Assembly: GCA_963663945.1 (NCBI GenBank)
Contig: OY760687.1
Coordinates: 1,364,001-1,428,000, forward strand
Reading direction: 5' to 3'
From: Bin87 sp963663945
Lineage (GTDB): Bacteria; Chloroflexota; Dehalococcoidia; Lucifugimonadales; UBA3495
DNA: 64,000 nt
Under the pieces are notes generated by a model. The model made no database searches. It saw only the letters and a program-made list of their open reading frames with translations, and was not told the origin of the DNA. Both the position numbers and the translations under genes were made by a program. Of this stretch, positions 55,721 through 64,000 are shown piece after piece. How positions within the stretch are numbered: position 1 is the first letter of the stretch; each line of letters begins with the position of its first letter.

Positions 55721-57961
55721 ACGCCCACCTCCCCGCCGGATTCGGCCTGCTGGCGGTCAATCAGCAATTGGCGGTAGGGGCTGATGTCCTCACCCTCGGT
55801 TCCAGCGTCATCCCCATCCGGTTCTCCGCCTTCCGGCGCCTCCGAATTCGCCCCTCCCGTGGGCGGCTGGAAATGCTTGCTGCGCTGCCCGTCCCGGCCC
55901 AGGTTCTGGGGCGCTGGCTGCTGCTTCGGGTCCGGCGGCGTCTGGCTCTGGCGGATGCGCTCCACCTCCCGCCGGTACTCGTGGACCCGCTGGCGGCCCC
56001 GCTCCTGCTGAGCGGCGATCTCCGTCTCCGGCGTGATGTAGGCCGAGGCGTCGGCGCGGATGCGGTGGGCGACGGCCAGGCTGCCCGGCTCGGGCTTGCG
56101 GACCATCATGGAGAAGGGCGGCATCCGCTCCGTGCCCACGGTGGCGCGGACGTAGCAGTGGTGTACGTCCAGGGACACGATGTCGTCCTCGGAAACCTGG
56201 TCCTTGCCCAGCTCCCACACCAGTTGCCGGGCATCGCTGCCCGCCACCTGGAACACGGCCAAGCAGCCCACGTTGGCCAGGACGGTGTCGCGCATGGTGC
56301 GGGACAGGTCCTCCAGCTTGGCCAGGCTCTGGGTGGCGAGAATGAAGCTGGCGCCGAACTTGCCCAGTTCGCTGAGCATGGACTCGTAATCGACGCCGGG
56401 CATGGACTGCATCTCGTCCACGACCACCAGGGCGCCCCTTCGTTCCTCGGGCGGCAGCGCCCCCTGCTCCCGGATCACCGCGTCCACCAGGTTGAGCAGC
56501 GACGCGCCCACCAGGGCGGCCACGTCCCGGCCGACCACGCCCTGGGCGGTGGACACTAGCAGCACGCCGCCCTCGCGGATGGTCTGGCGCAGGTCGATGG
56601 TGGAGCGGGGCTGGCCGATGATGGCCCTTGCCGTCTCGGAGGAGGCGTAGTAGGAGAGGCGGGTCTGCACCGGGGCCAGGGCGTCGCCCTGGTAGTCCCG
56701 GCGCCAGCTGGCGAAGTCCCTACCCCACCAGTCCAGGATGTAGGGGTCGGAGACCCGGGTCAGGACGCCGGTGCGGTAGTTGTCGTCGGCCAGGAGGGAC
56801 AGGCCGTCCAGGAGGGTGAACTGCTCGTCGGCGGCGGTGGCCGGGTGGCGGTTGGCCTCGTGGAGGCTCTTCACGGTGTGTTCCAGGATGGACTGCATCC
56901 GGGGACCCCACTGCTCCCACAGGCCGTGGGCGATGCGCACGACGGAGTCGGCGGTGCGGTCCCTATCGGCGAAGACCCGGGCGTCCAGCAGGTTGATGCC
57001 GGGGTAGCCCCTGGGGTCGGCCAGGTCGATGAGCTTGACCTTATCGGCGATGGACTCGGGGACCAGCTCCAGCAGGCCGGCCACCAGGTCGGCGTGGGGG
57101 TCGATGACCACGATGGCGTCGTTGTCCCTTCCCTCTGCCTTTTCCCTGAGCTTGTGGCTGACGATGTGGTGCATCAGGGTGGACTTGCCCATGCGGGTGC
57201 GGGCCACGTAGAGGTGATGGCGGCGCAGCAGGTCCTCGGGGAAGTGGATCTGCCGGGAGCGGCCTGCCGTGGTGTCGCCCACCAATGCCCCACCCTTCAC
57301 CCCCTTGGCCGAGGGCAGGAGCGCCCTTGAGCCGGAGCGTTCCAGCAGGGGCGTCTCATCCCTGGCGCCGGGCGGATGCCACAGGGCGGCGGCTTCACGC
57401 ACGCCCAGGACGCTGCGCTTGCCGAAGAGGCCGGGGCCGGCGGGGTGGAGGTTCATCAGGAGGACGATTGGCCTGACTTTGCTCACCTTGAAACGTGCTC
57501 CGGCGGGGTGGTCGTAGTGGCGGTAGGCGGCGGCCACCGGCTCCAGCACCTCCCTGGCCCGCCGGAGTCCCTCCCCGGCGTCGGCGGCCTCGGGCAGCAC
57601 GGCGATCAGCTCAAGCTGGCCGTCGAAGGCGATGCGGGCCACCTTCTCCTTGATGATCAGGGGGTCGTAGACCCGGTTCCTGGCCTGCTTCCAGCGCCAC
57701 CAGCCCCAGCCGGCCACGGTTAGGCCCAGGGCGGAACCGGCGGCCAAGAGCGCCGCCTTCAGGATTTCGCCCTGCTGCACCCACAGGTAGCCCCGCAGCC
57801 CGATTAGGGCGGCGACGCCCAGGACGGCCATGGTCACGCCGTCCAGTTGCAGGGGCCGGGTCTGGTAGGTGTAGGAGGGATCGGGCCGCTGGTAGCCGGG
57901 GTTGCTGAAGGCCTTCTGCTGGTGGGCCTGGGACCAGTCGGGACCCAGGGAGCGCAGCAGC
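55717..57961 (-). pseudogene. VirD4/DUF87-type conjugation ATPase, 3' part (cut by IS21)
   Basis: The frame is open from the IS21 border (57961) to the stop at 55717; a gene caller would begin it at GTG 57837. Contents: two membrane helices (VLGVAALIGLRGYLWVQ and ALLAAGSALGLTVAGWGWW), then the motor domain with Walker A VARTRMGKSTLMHHIV, AIVVIDPHADL, Walker B-type ALVVVDEMQSM and sensor SFILATQSLAKL. The acidic C-terminal tail (~100 residues) is rich in Gln, Pro and Gly. It feeds DNA into the type IV secretion channel by analogy with VirD4/TraG-type proteins. Its first 157 codons lie beyond the IS21 at 60376-60847. Confidence 0.85.
57957..57961. repeat. 5-bp target-site duplication (left) of IS21
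   Basis: GCAGC directly before the left IS end TGATAGACG. The same five bases follow the right end at 60376-60380. Confidence 0.7.
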
Positions 57962-58047
57962 TGATAGACGACAATAAGGAATGCCTCTTGCGCCGACTAT
58001 TCTTGCCGGTTGGGATGGTGTAAATCGTCCGGCACGGAGGTGCCGGA

Positions 58048-59550
58048 TTGATCAAGGACCGACAAGTCAGACTTTTGAGGCAAAAACGTATGGAAGGAAA
58101 AACACAGGAGACGGCGGCCGCCATGTCTGGGATGAGCGTGCGCTCGGCGCGCAAATGGCAGAGTGGCCCGTTGCCGTCGGAGACCAAACCGGAGCGCTGG
58201 TGGCGCACTCGGTCCGATCCCTTCGACGGGGTGTGGGAAGAGGAGATTGAGCCACTGCTGCGGGACGACCCCAAGGGCAAGCTGAAGGCAACGACGATTA
58301 TCGAATGGCTGGAGGAGCAGCATCCCGGCCAGTTCAGCACCTCCCAGCTGCGCACGCTGCAACGACGATTACAGGACTGGCGGGCGCTGAATGGTCCGGA
58401 CCAGGAGGTGTACTTCCCCCAGGAGCATCCGCCGGGACGGGAGGCCCAGTTTGATTTCACCCACTGCAGCGCCCTGGGAGTGACCGTCGCCGGTGAGCCC
58501 TACCCCCACCTGCTGTTTCAGCTGATCCTCAGCCACTCGGGCTGGCGCTACGCGGAGGTCGCCGCCGGCGAGACCTTCCTGGCCCTCAAGCAGGGATTAC
58601 AGAATGCGCTCTGGGCCCTGGGCGGCGTACCGGAGGTGGTGCGTTCCGACAATACCTCTGCTGCCACCCACGAGATGAAACGCAGCCGAGGCCGGGCGCT
58701 AAACGACAATTACGCCGCCCTGCTGGACCACTACGGTGTCCGATCCACCCGCATCAATCCTGGCAAGAGCCATGAAAACGGCGTCGCCGAGCACGCCCAC
58801 TACCGTTTGAAAGACGCCGTGGACCAGGCCCTCATCCTGCGCGGCAGCCGCGATTTCCACACCGCCGACGACTACGCCGGTTTCGTCCGGAAGATGGTGG
58901 AGAAGCGCAATCGCCTGGTGCGGGGGAAGCTGGAGCAGGAAATGGCTTGCCTAAGACCCCTGCCGCCAGCCCCCATGCCGGAATACGCCAACTACCAGTC
59001 CAAGGTGCGCCGGTGGAGTACCATCCAGGTGGCGGGACGCAGCTACAGCGTCCCGTCCCGGCTCATTGGCAAGGTGGTACAGATCCGCCTCTATTCCGAC
59101 CACGTGGAAGTGTACTACAAGGGCCACTTTGTGGAACGAATGGCGCGCGTGCACGGTGATGGGGAAGTAAACGTCAATTACCGCCACGTCATCAATTCCC
59201 TGGTGCGCAAGCCCGGAGCATTCGCCCGGTACCGGTTCAGGGAGCAGCTGTTTCCCACCTTGCGCTTCCGGCTCACCTACGACGCGCTCAGGCAGTGGCG
59301 TGGGGAGCGCGCCGACGTGGAGTACGTGCGCATCCTGCACCTGGCGGCCACCACCATGGAGGTCATGGTGGACAGCGCCCTGTCGCTGCTGCTGGAGACC
59401 GGTCAGCCCTTCGACTACGCCGAGGTGCGGGAACTGGCCGAGCCCAGGGTGCCCCAGGCTCCGGTGCTGGTCCTCTCTGGGAAGCCGGACCTGAAGATCT
59501 ACGACGGTCTGCTCACGAGCAGTACGGCCATGGTGGGGGTGTGCGCATGA
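58048..59550 (+). CDS. istA: IS21 transposase IstA
   Basis: 500 residues, TTG start after GGAGG. N-terminal helix-turn-helix (GKTQETAAAMSGMSVRSARKW), then the integrase core: FDFTHCSALGVTVAGEPY (first Asp), GGVPEVVRSDNTSAATHE (second Asp) and NPGKSHENGVAEHAHYRLKDAV (Glu region with N-G-x-A-E). The C-terminal Mu-type beta domain (IQVAGRSYSVPSRLIGKVVQIRLY) follows. The last codons overlap istB. Intact, so the element may still move. Confidence 0.93.
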   Translation: MIKDRQVRLLRQKRMEGKTQETAAAMSGMSVRSARKWQSGPLPSETKPERWWRTRSDPFDGVWEEEIEPLLRDDPKGKLKATTIIEWLEEQHPGQFSTSQLRTLQRRLQDWRALNGPDQEVYFPQEHPPGREAQFDFTHCSALGVTVAGEPYPHLLFQLILSHSGWRYAEVAAGETFLALKQGLQNALWALGGVPEVVRSDNTSAATHEMKRSRGRALNDNYAALLDHYGVRSTRINPGKSHENGVAEHAHYRLKDAVDQALILRGSRDFHTADDYAGFVRKMVEKRNRLVRGKLEQEMACLRPLPPAPMPEYANYQSKVRRWSTIQVAGRSYSVPSRLIGKVVQIRLYSDHVEVYYKGHFVERMARVHGDGEVNVNYRHVINSLVRKPGAFARYRFREQLFPTLRFRLTYDALRQWRGERADVEYVRILHLAATTMEVMVDSALSLLLETGQPFDYAEVRELAEPRVPQAPVLVLSGKPDLKIYDGLLTSSTAMVGVCA

Positions 59551-60338
59551 TGGACACCCCCACCAGCGTGATCCAGGAGCGCATCGGCGAGCTATGCCGC
59601 GAATTCAAGCTGCCCACCATGGGCGCTCAGTCGGTGGCCCGTTTCACTGAGGCTGGCCACGGCGAGGCCCTGTCCACCTTCCTGGAGGTGCTGGAGCAGG
59701 AGGCCGAGGATCGCCGCCACCGGCGCATCAACCGGCTGCGTCAGGCGTCCCGGCTGCCCTCGGGCAAGACCTGGGAGACCTTCGAGCATCACCGGATGCC
59801 CCTGACTCTTCGTCAACAGATGGACCATCTGGCCCAGGGCAGTTTCGTGGAACACGGCGTCAACGTGCTGGCCTTCGGGCTCCCCGGCACCGGCAAGACC
59901 CACGCCCTATGCGCTCTGGGCCACCGCCTGGTGGAAGCCGGACACTCCGTCCTCTTCGCTCCAGCCTACCGCCTGGTGCAGGACCTCCTCGCCGCCAAGC
60001 GCGACTTCGACCTGCCCCGACAACTGCGCAAGCTGGACAACTTCGACTTCCTCCTCCTGGACGATCTCGGCTACCTGCCCCAGGGGGCCGAGGAGTCCGA
60101 GGTCCTCTTCACCCTCATCGCCGAACGCTACGAACGCCGGTCCCTGGGCATCACGTCCAACCTGGTCTTCTCCGAGTGGGAGCGCATCTTCGCCAACCCC
60201 ATGGCTACCGCCGCAGCGATTGACCGGGTGGTCCACCACTCCGTCATCCTGGAATTCGACGTCCCCAGCTACCGGACTGACGCAGCACAGCAACGCGGCG
60301 AGACTGCTGCGGCCGAGGAGGTGAACCGGCAAAACTAA
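59547..60338 (+). CDS. istB: IS21 helper ATPase IstB, copy 2
   Basis: 263 residues. AAA+ protein with FGLPGTGKTHAL and FDFLLLDDLGYLP; overlaps the istA stop by 4 bp (ATGA). It stimulates transposition and target selection by IstA. Identical to copy 1 apart from the last residues (VNRQN here), because this copy keeps the original element end. Confidence 0.93.
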   Translation: MMDTPTSVIQERIGELCREFKLPTMGAQSVARFTEAGHGEALSTFLEVLEQEAEDRRHRRINRLRQASRLPSGKTWETFEHHRMPLTLRQQMDHLAQGSFVEHGVNVLAFGLPGTGKTHALCALGHRLVEAGHSVLFAPAYRLVQDLLAAKRDFDLPRQLRKLDNFDFLLLDDLGYLPQGAEESEVLFTLIAERYERRSLGITSNLVFSEWERIFANPMATAAAIDRVVHHSVILEFDVPSYRTDAAQQRGETAAAEEVNRQN

Positions 60339-60375
60339 TCGACGATAAATCGGCAAGAATGGTTGACGCGGGACA

Positions 60376-60847
60376 GCAGCAGGCGGGCCAGCACCCGCTC
60401 GCCGTCCTTCAGGTTGGACAGGGCGCCGATGATGGCGATGATGGGGTCGGAGCCCGGGTCCAGCAGGTCGTCGTCCCGGAAGGTGCGGAGCGGCACGTAC
60501 TCCGGGCCCCCGGCCCGCAGGGTCATGCCCCAGGCCTGTTCGCCCCGGTGGACGAAGATGGGGTCATCGTCCACGGCCACCTCCTGGATGCGCGCCTGGG
60601 GGTAGTGGGCGGCCAGTTGGCCCCTTACCACCTCCCGGTCCAGGCAGCGGGCCAGCAGGGTCACGCCGTCGGCGGTTCCGGCCAGTTCCAGGGAGAAGGG
60701 TTCGGGGACGGCGATGGACTGGAGCAGGTTCTCCACGCCCAGCATGGTGCGCTCGCCGGTGCGGGGCGGCGTCACCGCCAGGAGCACCGGGGCGCTGGGC
60801 TGGTGGTTGCCGAAGAGGATTTTCCTGGGGTTCAGTTGCAAATTCAT
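60376..60847 (-). pseudogene. VirD4/DUF87-type conjugation ATPase, 5' part (cut by IS21)
   Basis: ATG 60847 with a good site (GAAAGGAAGGACG). The 157 codons up to the IS border read MNLQLNPRKILFGNHQPSAP, then VLLAVTPPRTGERTMLGVEN, a beta-rich DUF-type domain to LKDGERVLARLLL. Joined to the part at 57961 with one copy of GCAGC, the sequence continues RVLARLLL-RSLGPDWSQAH without a frame change, giving 903 codons in total. As it stands, this fragment would run into the IS and stop at 60335 (SRVNHSCRFIVD). Confidence 0.85.
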
Positions 60848-60935
60848 ATCGTCCTTCCTTTCACTTGTTATGGATGTTCGTGTTGGTATCGGCATTCCCG
60901 TCTTGGTTGCGGGCCTTCGCCATTCCCCTTACCGG

Positions 60936-63179
60936 CTAATGCCTGGGGCCGGGCCGCCACTCGATGACCTCCGTCTCCTCGGGTGTGGCCTCGATGCGCA
61001 CCGGAAAGCGGTTGCCCCGGGCCAGCAACAGGCCATCCCCGCGCGGGCAGGACAAAAGCCAGTGTTGCAGCTCCTCGGGCAGGTCGAAGGCTTCGCCCAC
61101 GGTGGACACGGCGGCGGCGTCCTGTTGGAGCAAGAGCTTGAAGGCGGCGTTCTGCAAGAGCGCCCGGCCGGAGTGGCCGGTGATGGTGCGGGAACTGTCC
61201 TCGGAGAGGAGGTCCTGCACGTCCTGGGTGATGAACTGGAGCCCCAGCCGGTGCTTGCGGGCGCGCTTCGCCATGCTGACCATGAACGCGGCCCCTTCGG
61301 GGTGCTGCATGATGCTCCACACCTCGTCCACCACCAGCAGCCGGGGACGGGGGTCCTGGGCGGCGGCGGCCCACACCGTCTCGGTGCAGACCATCGCGGC
61401 AGCGGGACGCAACTCCGGTTCCAGCAGGTGCAGGTCGAACACGGTCACCAGGGCTTCGTGGGCCAAGAGGTCGTCGCCCTCGTCGGAAAGCAGGTCCCGC
61501 AGGCTGCCGGTGGCGAAGGGACGCAGCAGGTGGGCGATCTCCGGGGTCTCCCCTTCCAGGTAGGCGTAGAAATCGCGGAAGCCGGTGCGCCCCCGCCTCT
61601 CGGAGTAGTAACCGGCCAGGGCGTGGTCCAAAGACGACCTGCGCTCGGCGCTGAGCCTCTCCCCCACCATCACCTCGATGAGGCGGCGCAGGCTGCCGAT
61701 GCGCTGCAAGAGTTCTTCGGAATCGCCCCGGTCGATGACGAAGGGGTTCATGCCCTGGCCGGGGACGCCGGGGGAAAGGACGCGCCCGCCTGCCGCCCGC
61801 GCCATGTCGGTGTACTCGCCCTCGGGGTCAATGACGTAGGCCCGCACTCCGCGACACAGCCCTCGCAGGACCCCCAGCTTGGTGGCGAAACTCTTGCCGC
61901 TGCCGGAACGGGCCAAAACGGCGGTGTTCGCGTTCAGGTGAGTGCCGTCAAAGGGGTCGTAGACGATGGGGGCGCAGGCCCGCAGGTCGATGCCGTAGAG
62001 GGTGCCGGTCCTGGTGTCCAGGTCCGGCGGCGAGAAGGGAAACAGCCTCGCCAACGAGGATGTGTCCAAAGTCCGCCAGGTTGCCACGGCGTTCAGGGCC
62101 AACGGCAGCGTTGACAGCAGCCCCTCCCTTTGCCGGAAGGCCAGGTTGTCCAGCTTGCCCAACGTGGCGGCGAAGTGGGCGCGGGCTTTTTGGGTAAGGT
62201 CCTTGAGAGTGTCGGCGTTATCAGCGTGCAACGTCACCGACAACGATGCGTGGAACAGCCTTTCCCGGCCCCGCTGCACCTCGTCGCGCAGACGGCTCAC
62301 GTCCTCCAGGGCGATCTCGGCCTCCGGGGACATGGACCGCCCCCGCTTGAAGGACAGCGATTGCGCCGACTCGAACCGCACCTTCTGCCACTCCAGGGTG
62401 CGGGCCGCCTGCTCCGTGGGGATGGCGCCCAAATGCACCGACAGGTCCATGGGCGCGCCGGCGGCCATCAAGCCCTGCAGGAAGCCGGGGGCCAGGGAGC
62501 GGGGCCACTTGCCCAGGTGCAGGGAGCGCACCAGGCGGTCGCCGATGCGGATGTCCCGGCGGTTGACCTCCACCTCCATTTCGGCGTCTTCGTCGCGGTC
62601 CTGGGGCGAGCCGCCCAGGGCGCAGGCCAGGAGCAGCAGCTTGAGCGAGTTGCCGGAGAGGGGAAAGACACCGAGACCGGCGCGCACCAGCAGGGAGCGC
62701 AGCTCGTCGGCGCGGGCGTGCTCGCACACGGCGTAGAAGCGCCGGTCCAGGATGCCCTCCCGGTTTTCCAGCGTGGTCAAGAGCCGCCCCAGGCTGTCGG
62801 CGGCGTCCTTCGTCTGCTGGGGCAGGTCCTCGGGCTGGGCTTCGGTCAGCCTGTCTCTCAATGCCTGCAACACCGGCGGGTGCTGCCTGACCAGCAGCTG
62901 CACCGGAAAGTCCAGGGCGTTCAGGGAACCGGCGAAGGCGCCCAGCTTGGGCTCGTCCAGCTCGAGCCCCATCACCTCCATGACGGCCAGTTTCACCCCG
63001 TCCAGGCGCACCGGGCCGTCGTCCTCCAGGTGGGACAGCAGGAAGAAAAGGGGCAGCGGGGGCGGCGGTTTGGGTTCCGCCGTCGTTTCGTCAATGTCCT
63101 GGGGCTGGGACCGGCCCGGCGGCCAGCGCCGGGCCAGGTCCTTCAGGTTGTTGGGGTTGGGTAGTGTCAGTTTCACCAT
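60936..63179 (-). CDS. VirB4/TraC-type conjugation ATPase
   Basis: 747 residues. The N-terminal ~390 residues are the family-specific domain (ends near LSTLPLALNAVATWRTLDTSSLARLFPF). The motor then begins: HLNANTAVLARSGSGKSFATKLGVLRGLCRG (Walker A), AYVIDPEGEYTDMARAAGG, RLLVVDEVWSIMQHPEGA (Walker B), LGLQFITQDVQDLL (sensor) and the C-terminal ALLQNAAFKLLLQQDAAAV. This fits VirB4/TrbE/TraC proteins that power pilus and channel assembly. Two ATPases, a pilin-like gene and a relaxation gene in one block support a conjugative system. It starts 19 bp after the pilin gene and ends 88 bp before the interrupted ATPase gene. Confidence 0.9.
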   Translation of the reverse strand: MVKLTLPNPNNLKDLARRWPPGRSQPQDIDETTAEPKPPPPLPLFFLLSHLEDDGPVRLDGVKLAVMEVMGLELDEPKLGAFAGSLNALDFPVQLLVRQHPPVLQALRDRLTEAQPEDLPQQTKDAADSLGRLLTTLENREGILDRRFYAVCEHARADELRSLLVRAGLGVFPLSGNSLKLLLLACALGGSPQDRDEDAEMEVEVNRRDIRIGDRLVRSLHLGKWPRSLAPGFLQGLMAAGAPMDLSVHLGAIPTEQAARTLEWQKVRFESAQSLSFKRGRSMSPEAEIALEDVSRLRDEVQRGRERLFHASLSVTLHADNADTLKDLTQKARAHFAATLGKLDNLAFRQREGLLSTLPLALNAVATWRTLDTSSLARLFPFSPPDLDTRTGTLYGIDLRACAPIVYDPFDGTHLNANTAVLARSGSGKSFATKLGVLRGLCRGVRAYVIDPEGEYTDMARAAGGRVLSPGVPGQGMNPFVIDRGDSEELLQRIGSLRRLIEVMVGERLSAERRSSLDHALAGYYSERRGRTGFRDFYAYLEGETPEIAHLLRPFATGSLRDLLSDEGDDLLAHEALVTVFDLHLLEPELRPAAAMVCTETVWAAAAQDPRPRLLVVDEVWSIMQHPEGAAFMVSMAKRARKHRLGLQFITQDVQDLLSEDSSRTITGHSGRALLQNAAFKLLLQQDAAAVSTVGEAFDLPEELQHWLLSCPRGDGLLLARGNRFPVRIEATPEETEVIEWRPGPRH

Positions 63180-63198
63180 TCGTAACTCCTTTGCGTTG

Positions 63199-63528
63199 CT
63201 AGATTTCGGGCAGGACCTCGATGATCCGGCCGATGATGCCGGCGGCGATGCCCTTGGCCAGCAGCACCACCACCAGGCCGACCACCGCCATGAACACGGC
63301 GTTGCGGGCCTTGCCCCGGTTCTCCCCCTCGGCGCCCTCGGCCATCAGCAGGAACCCGGCCCAGACGATGGCGAAGAAGCACAGGCCCGCCCCCAGGTAG
63401 GCCATGCCGGTCAGCGCCGCGTCTAAGGCGGCGGTCAGCTTTTCCATCTCGTCCTGCCTCGGCGCGGCGGCGACGGACGCCAACGCCGCCACCCCCGACA
63501 GCAACAGGGCGGTCAGTTTCCGGGCCAT
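63199..63528 (-). CDS. VirB2/TrbC-like pilin or T4SS small membrane protein
   Basis: 109 residues from ATG 63528. Signal-like start ARKLTALLLSGVAALASVAA, then two hydrophobic helices (MAYLGAGLCFFAIVWAGFLLM and AVFMAVVGLVVVLLAKGIAAGIIG) separated by the short polar AEGAEGENRGKAR loop. That is the size and layout of VirB2/TrbC pilins and of the small T4SS membrane proteins seen next to VirB4 in Gram-positive ICEs. The frame runs far upstream but overlaps another gene there. It overlaps the next upstream gene by 16 bp. Confidence 0.75.
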   Translation of the reverse strand: MARKLTALLLSGVAALASVAAAPRQDEMEKLTAALDAALTGMAYLGAGLCFFAIVWAGFLLMAEGAEGENRGKARNAVFMAVVGLVVVLLAKGIAAGIIGRIIEVLPEI

Positions 63529-64000
63529 AGCCAGCTCCACCAGTTGGAACCGCCCACCGGCTTCTGCTCCGCCTTGGGCGGCGGAAGCTTGGGCGGCGGC
63601 ACGTGGAGGGCCCGGTAGGGGGCGTCGGCTCCCACGCCTGCGGCCGGCGCCTTTTTTGGGACTGAGACCAGCGGGACGCTCTCGGTACGGGTGCGGGTGA
63701 CGGGAGCGCGCCGGTTCTCCACCGCCCGCACGTGCTCCGGGTGATGGACGTAGACGCGCACCGTTTTGGTATAGCTGCTTTTGCCGCAACTGCACCTCAC
63801 CCGGCGGGTATGCACGTCGGTGCGGGCCGGGTGGTGGACGGTCTGCAACATGGGCGGGAGGGGGACGTTCAGCGTGGCGGTCAGGTCCGCCGCGATTTCC
63901 AGGTCGTGGACCGCCCTGGCGTTGGTAACGGGCAGGATGAAGCCGGTATCGCCGTCGGCCACGAAGGGCACCGTGGCGGAGTGGCCGCCCCACCGGACGC
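63513..64000 (-). CDS. Hypothetical element protein, partial at window edge
   Basis: Open from the window edge; about 157 codons visible, ending WWSWLWPGN. It contains VPFVADGDTGFILPVTNARAVHD, a beta-rich start, and a CSCGKSSYTKTVRVYVHHPEHV segment with a CxC, then a proline/lysine-rich stretch (VPPPKLPPPKAEQKP). No family recognised. Direction and overlap with the pilin-like gene place it in the same conjugation operon. Its beginning lies outside the window. Confidence 0.6.
   Translation of the reverse strand, partial: VRWGGHSATVPFVADGDTGFILPVTNARAVHDLEIAADLTATLNVPLPPMLQTVHHPARTDVHTRRVRCSCGKSSYTKTVRVYVHHPEHVRAVENRRAPVTRTRTESVPLVSVPKKAPAAGVGADAPYRALHVPPPKLPPPKAEQKPVGGSNWWSWLWPGN

Larger units (their letters stand above)
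57962..60375 (+). mobile_element. Complete IS21 family element, copy 2
   Basis: 2414 bp, starting TGATAGACG and ending GACGCGGGACA, i.e. the TG...CA ends usual for IS21. Subterminal repeats ATTCTTGCCG at 57999-58008 and inverted CGGCAAGAAT near 60351-60360 are the transposase-binding type. Carries istA and istB in a coupled pair, both intact. Flanked by the 5-bp repeat GCAGC. It lies opposite in strand to the gene it interrupts. Confidence 0.9.
41837..64000. mobile_element. Integrated conjugative-type element (left end at tRNA-Lys, right end not in window)
   Basis: From the tRNA-Lys outwards: serine recombinase, RHH, ImmA-like and XRE regulators, divergent small-HTH cassette, surface-protein cargo, IS elements, Replic_Relax, a VirD4-like ATPase (IS-interrupted), a VirB4-like ATPase and a pilin-like gene. 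No housekeeping genes occur in these 22 kb, in contrast with the left 41.8 kb. A relaxase (MobA/TraI type) is not seen here; it may lie to the right. Conjugative nature is inferred from the gene set. Confidence 0.7.

Overview
The window is high-GC bacterial DNA, most likely from an uncultured Chloroflexota of the SAR202/Dehalococcoidia type. That placement is an inference. It rests on the 11-subunit style complex I gene order, a giant DUF2298 (Chlor_Arch_YYY) membrane protein and two UGSC-type selenoproteins. No 16S rRNA gene is present to settle it.

Positions 1 to about 41.8 kb are chromosomal core. First comes a complex I operon (end of nuoC, then nuoD, H, I, J, K, L, M, N, with no nuoE/F/G), broken up by small accessory genes (HicB-like, Uma2, a Cys-motif basic protein). 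Then follow a secreted Excalibur-type protein, a LOG-like gene, enolase, GAPDH, a 1574-residue glycosyltransferase/DUF2298 protein, an HpcH/HpaI aldolase and a Gfo/Idh/MocA oxidoreductase. A minus-strand stretch carries a GIY-YIG protein, selenoprotein locus 1, a replication cluster (double-AAA+ DnaC-like loader, DnaD-like protein, DnaB) and ribosomal protein L9. After this come a TenA protein, tRNA-Pro, tRNA-Arg, tRNA-Asp, a gamma-carbonic-anhydrase-like protein, DnaE, selenoprotein locus 2 (GuaB3, UGSC, EEP nuclease, partner), ClpC and a lone 5S rRNA.

The most interesting system is the UGSC module, present twice (22.9-24.5 kb and 35.1-37.5 kb). In each, an in-frame TGA continues directly into a conserved GSCTA motif. 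Exactly 18 nt after each TGA lies a 5-bp/5-nt hairpin. One has loop GGTCT, the same loop and spacing as the E. coli fdhF SECIS. The loop-closing pair differs compensatorily between the two copies. Each selenoprotein is encoded beside a paralogous 333-357 residue partner of unknown function. The motif resembles the Sec site of glycine-reductase GrdB, so an undescribed Sec-dependent reductase is a reasonable hypothesis.

From tRNA-Lys (41837) to the window edge the DNA is an integrated conjugative-type element. It holds a serine recombinase whose C-terminus is read from antisense tRNA-Lys, an RHH protein, an XRE/ImmA-like pair, a divergent cassette of small HTH paralogues, IS fragments, a Calx-beta surface protein, an IS630 element, and conjugation genes (Replic_Relax, VirD4/DUF87-like ATPase, VirB4-like ATPase, VirB2-like pilin). 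A complete IS21-family element sits in the VirD4-like gene; removing it with its 5-bp duplication restores a 903-codon frame. Around 52.5-53.8 kb a second IS21 copy and the neighbouring gene look interleaved, which suggests an assembly or consensus artefact.
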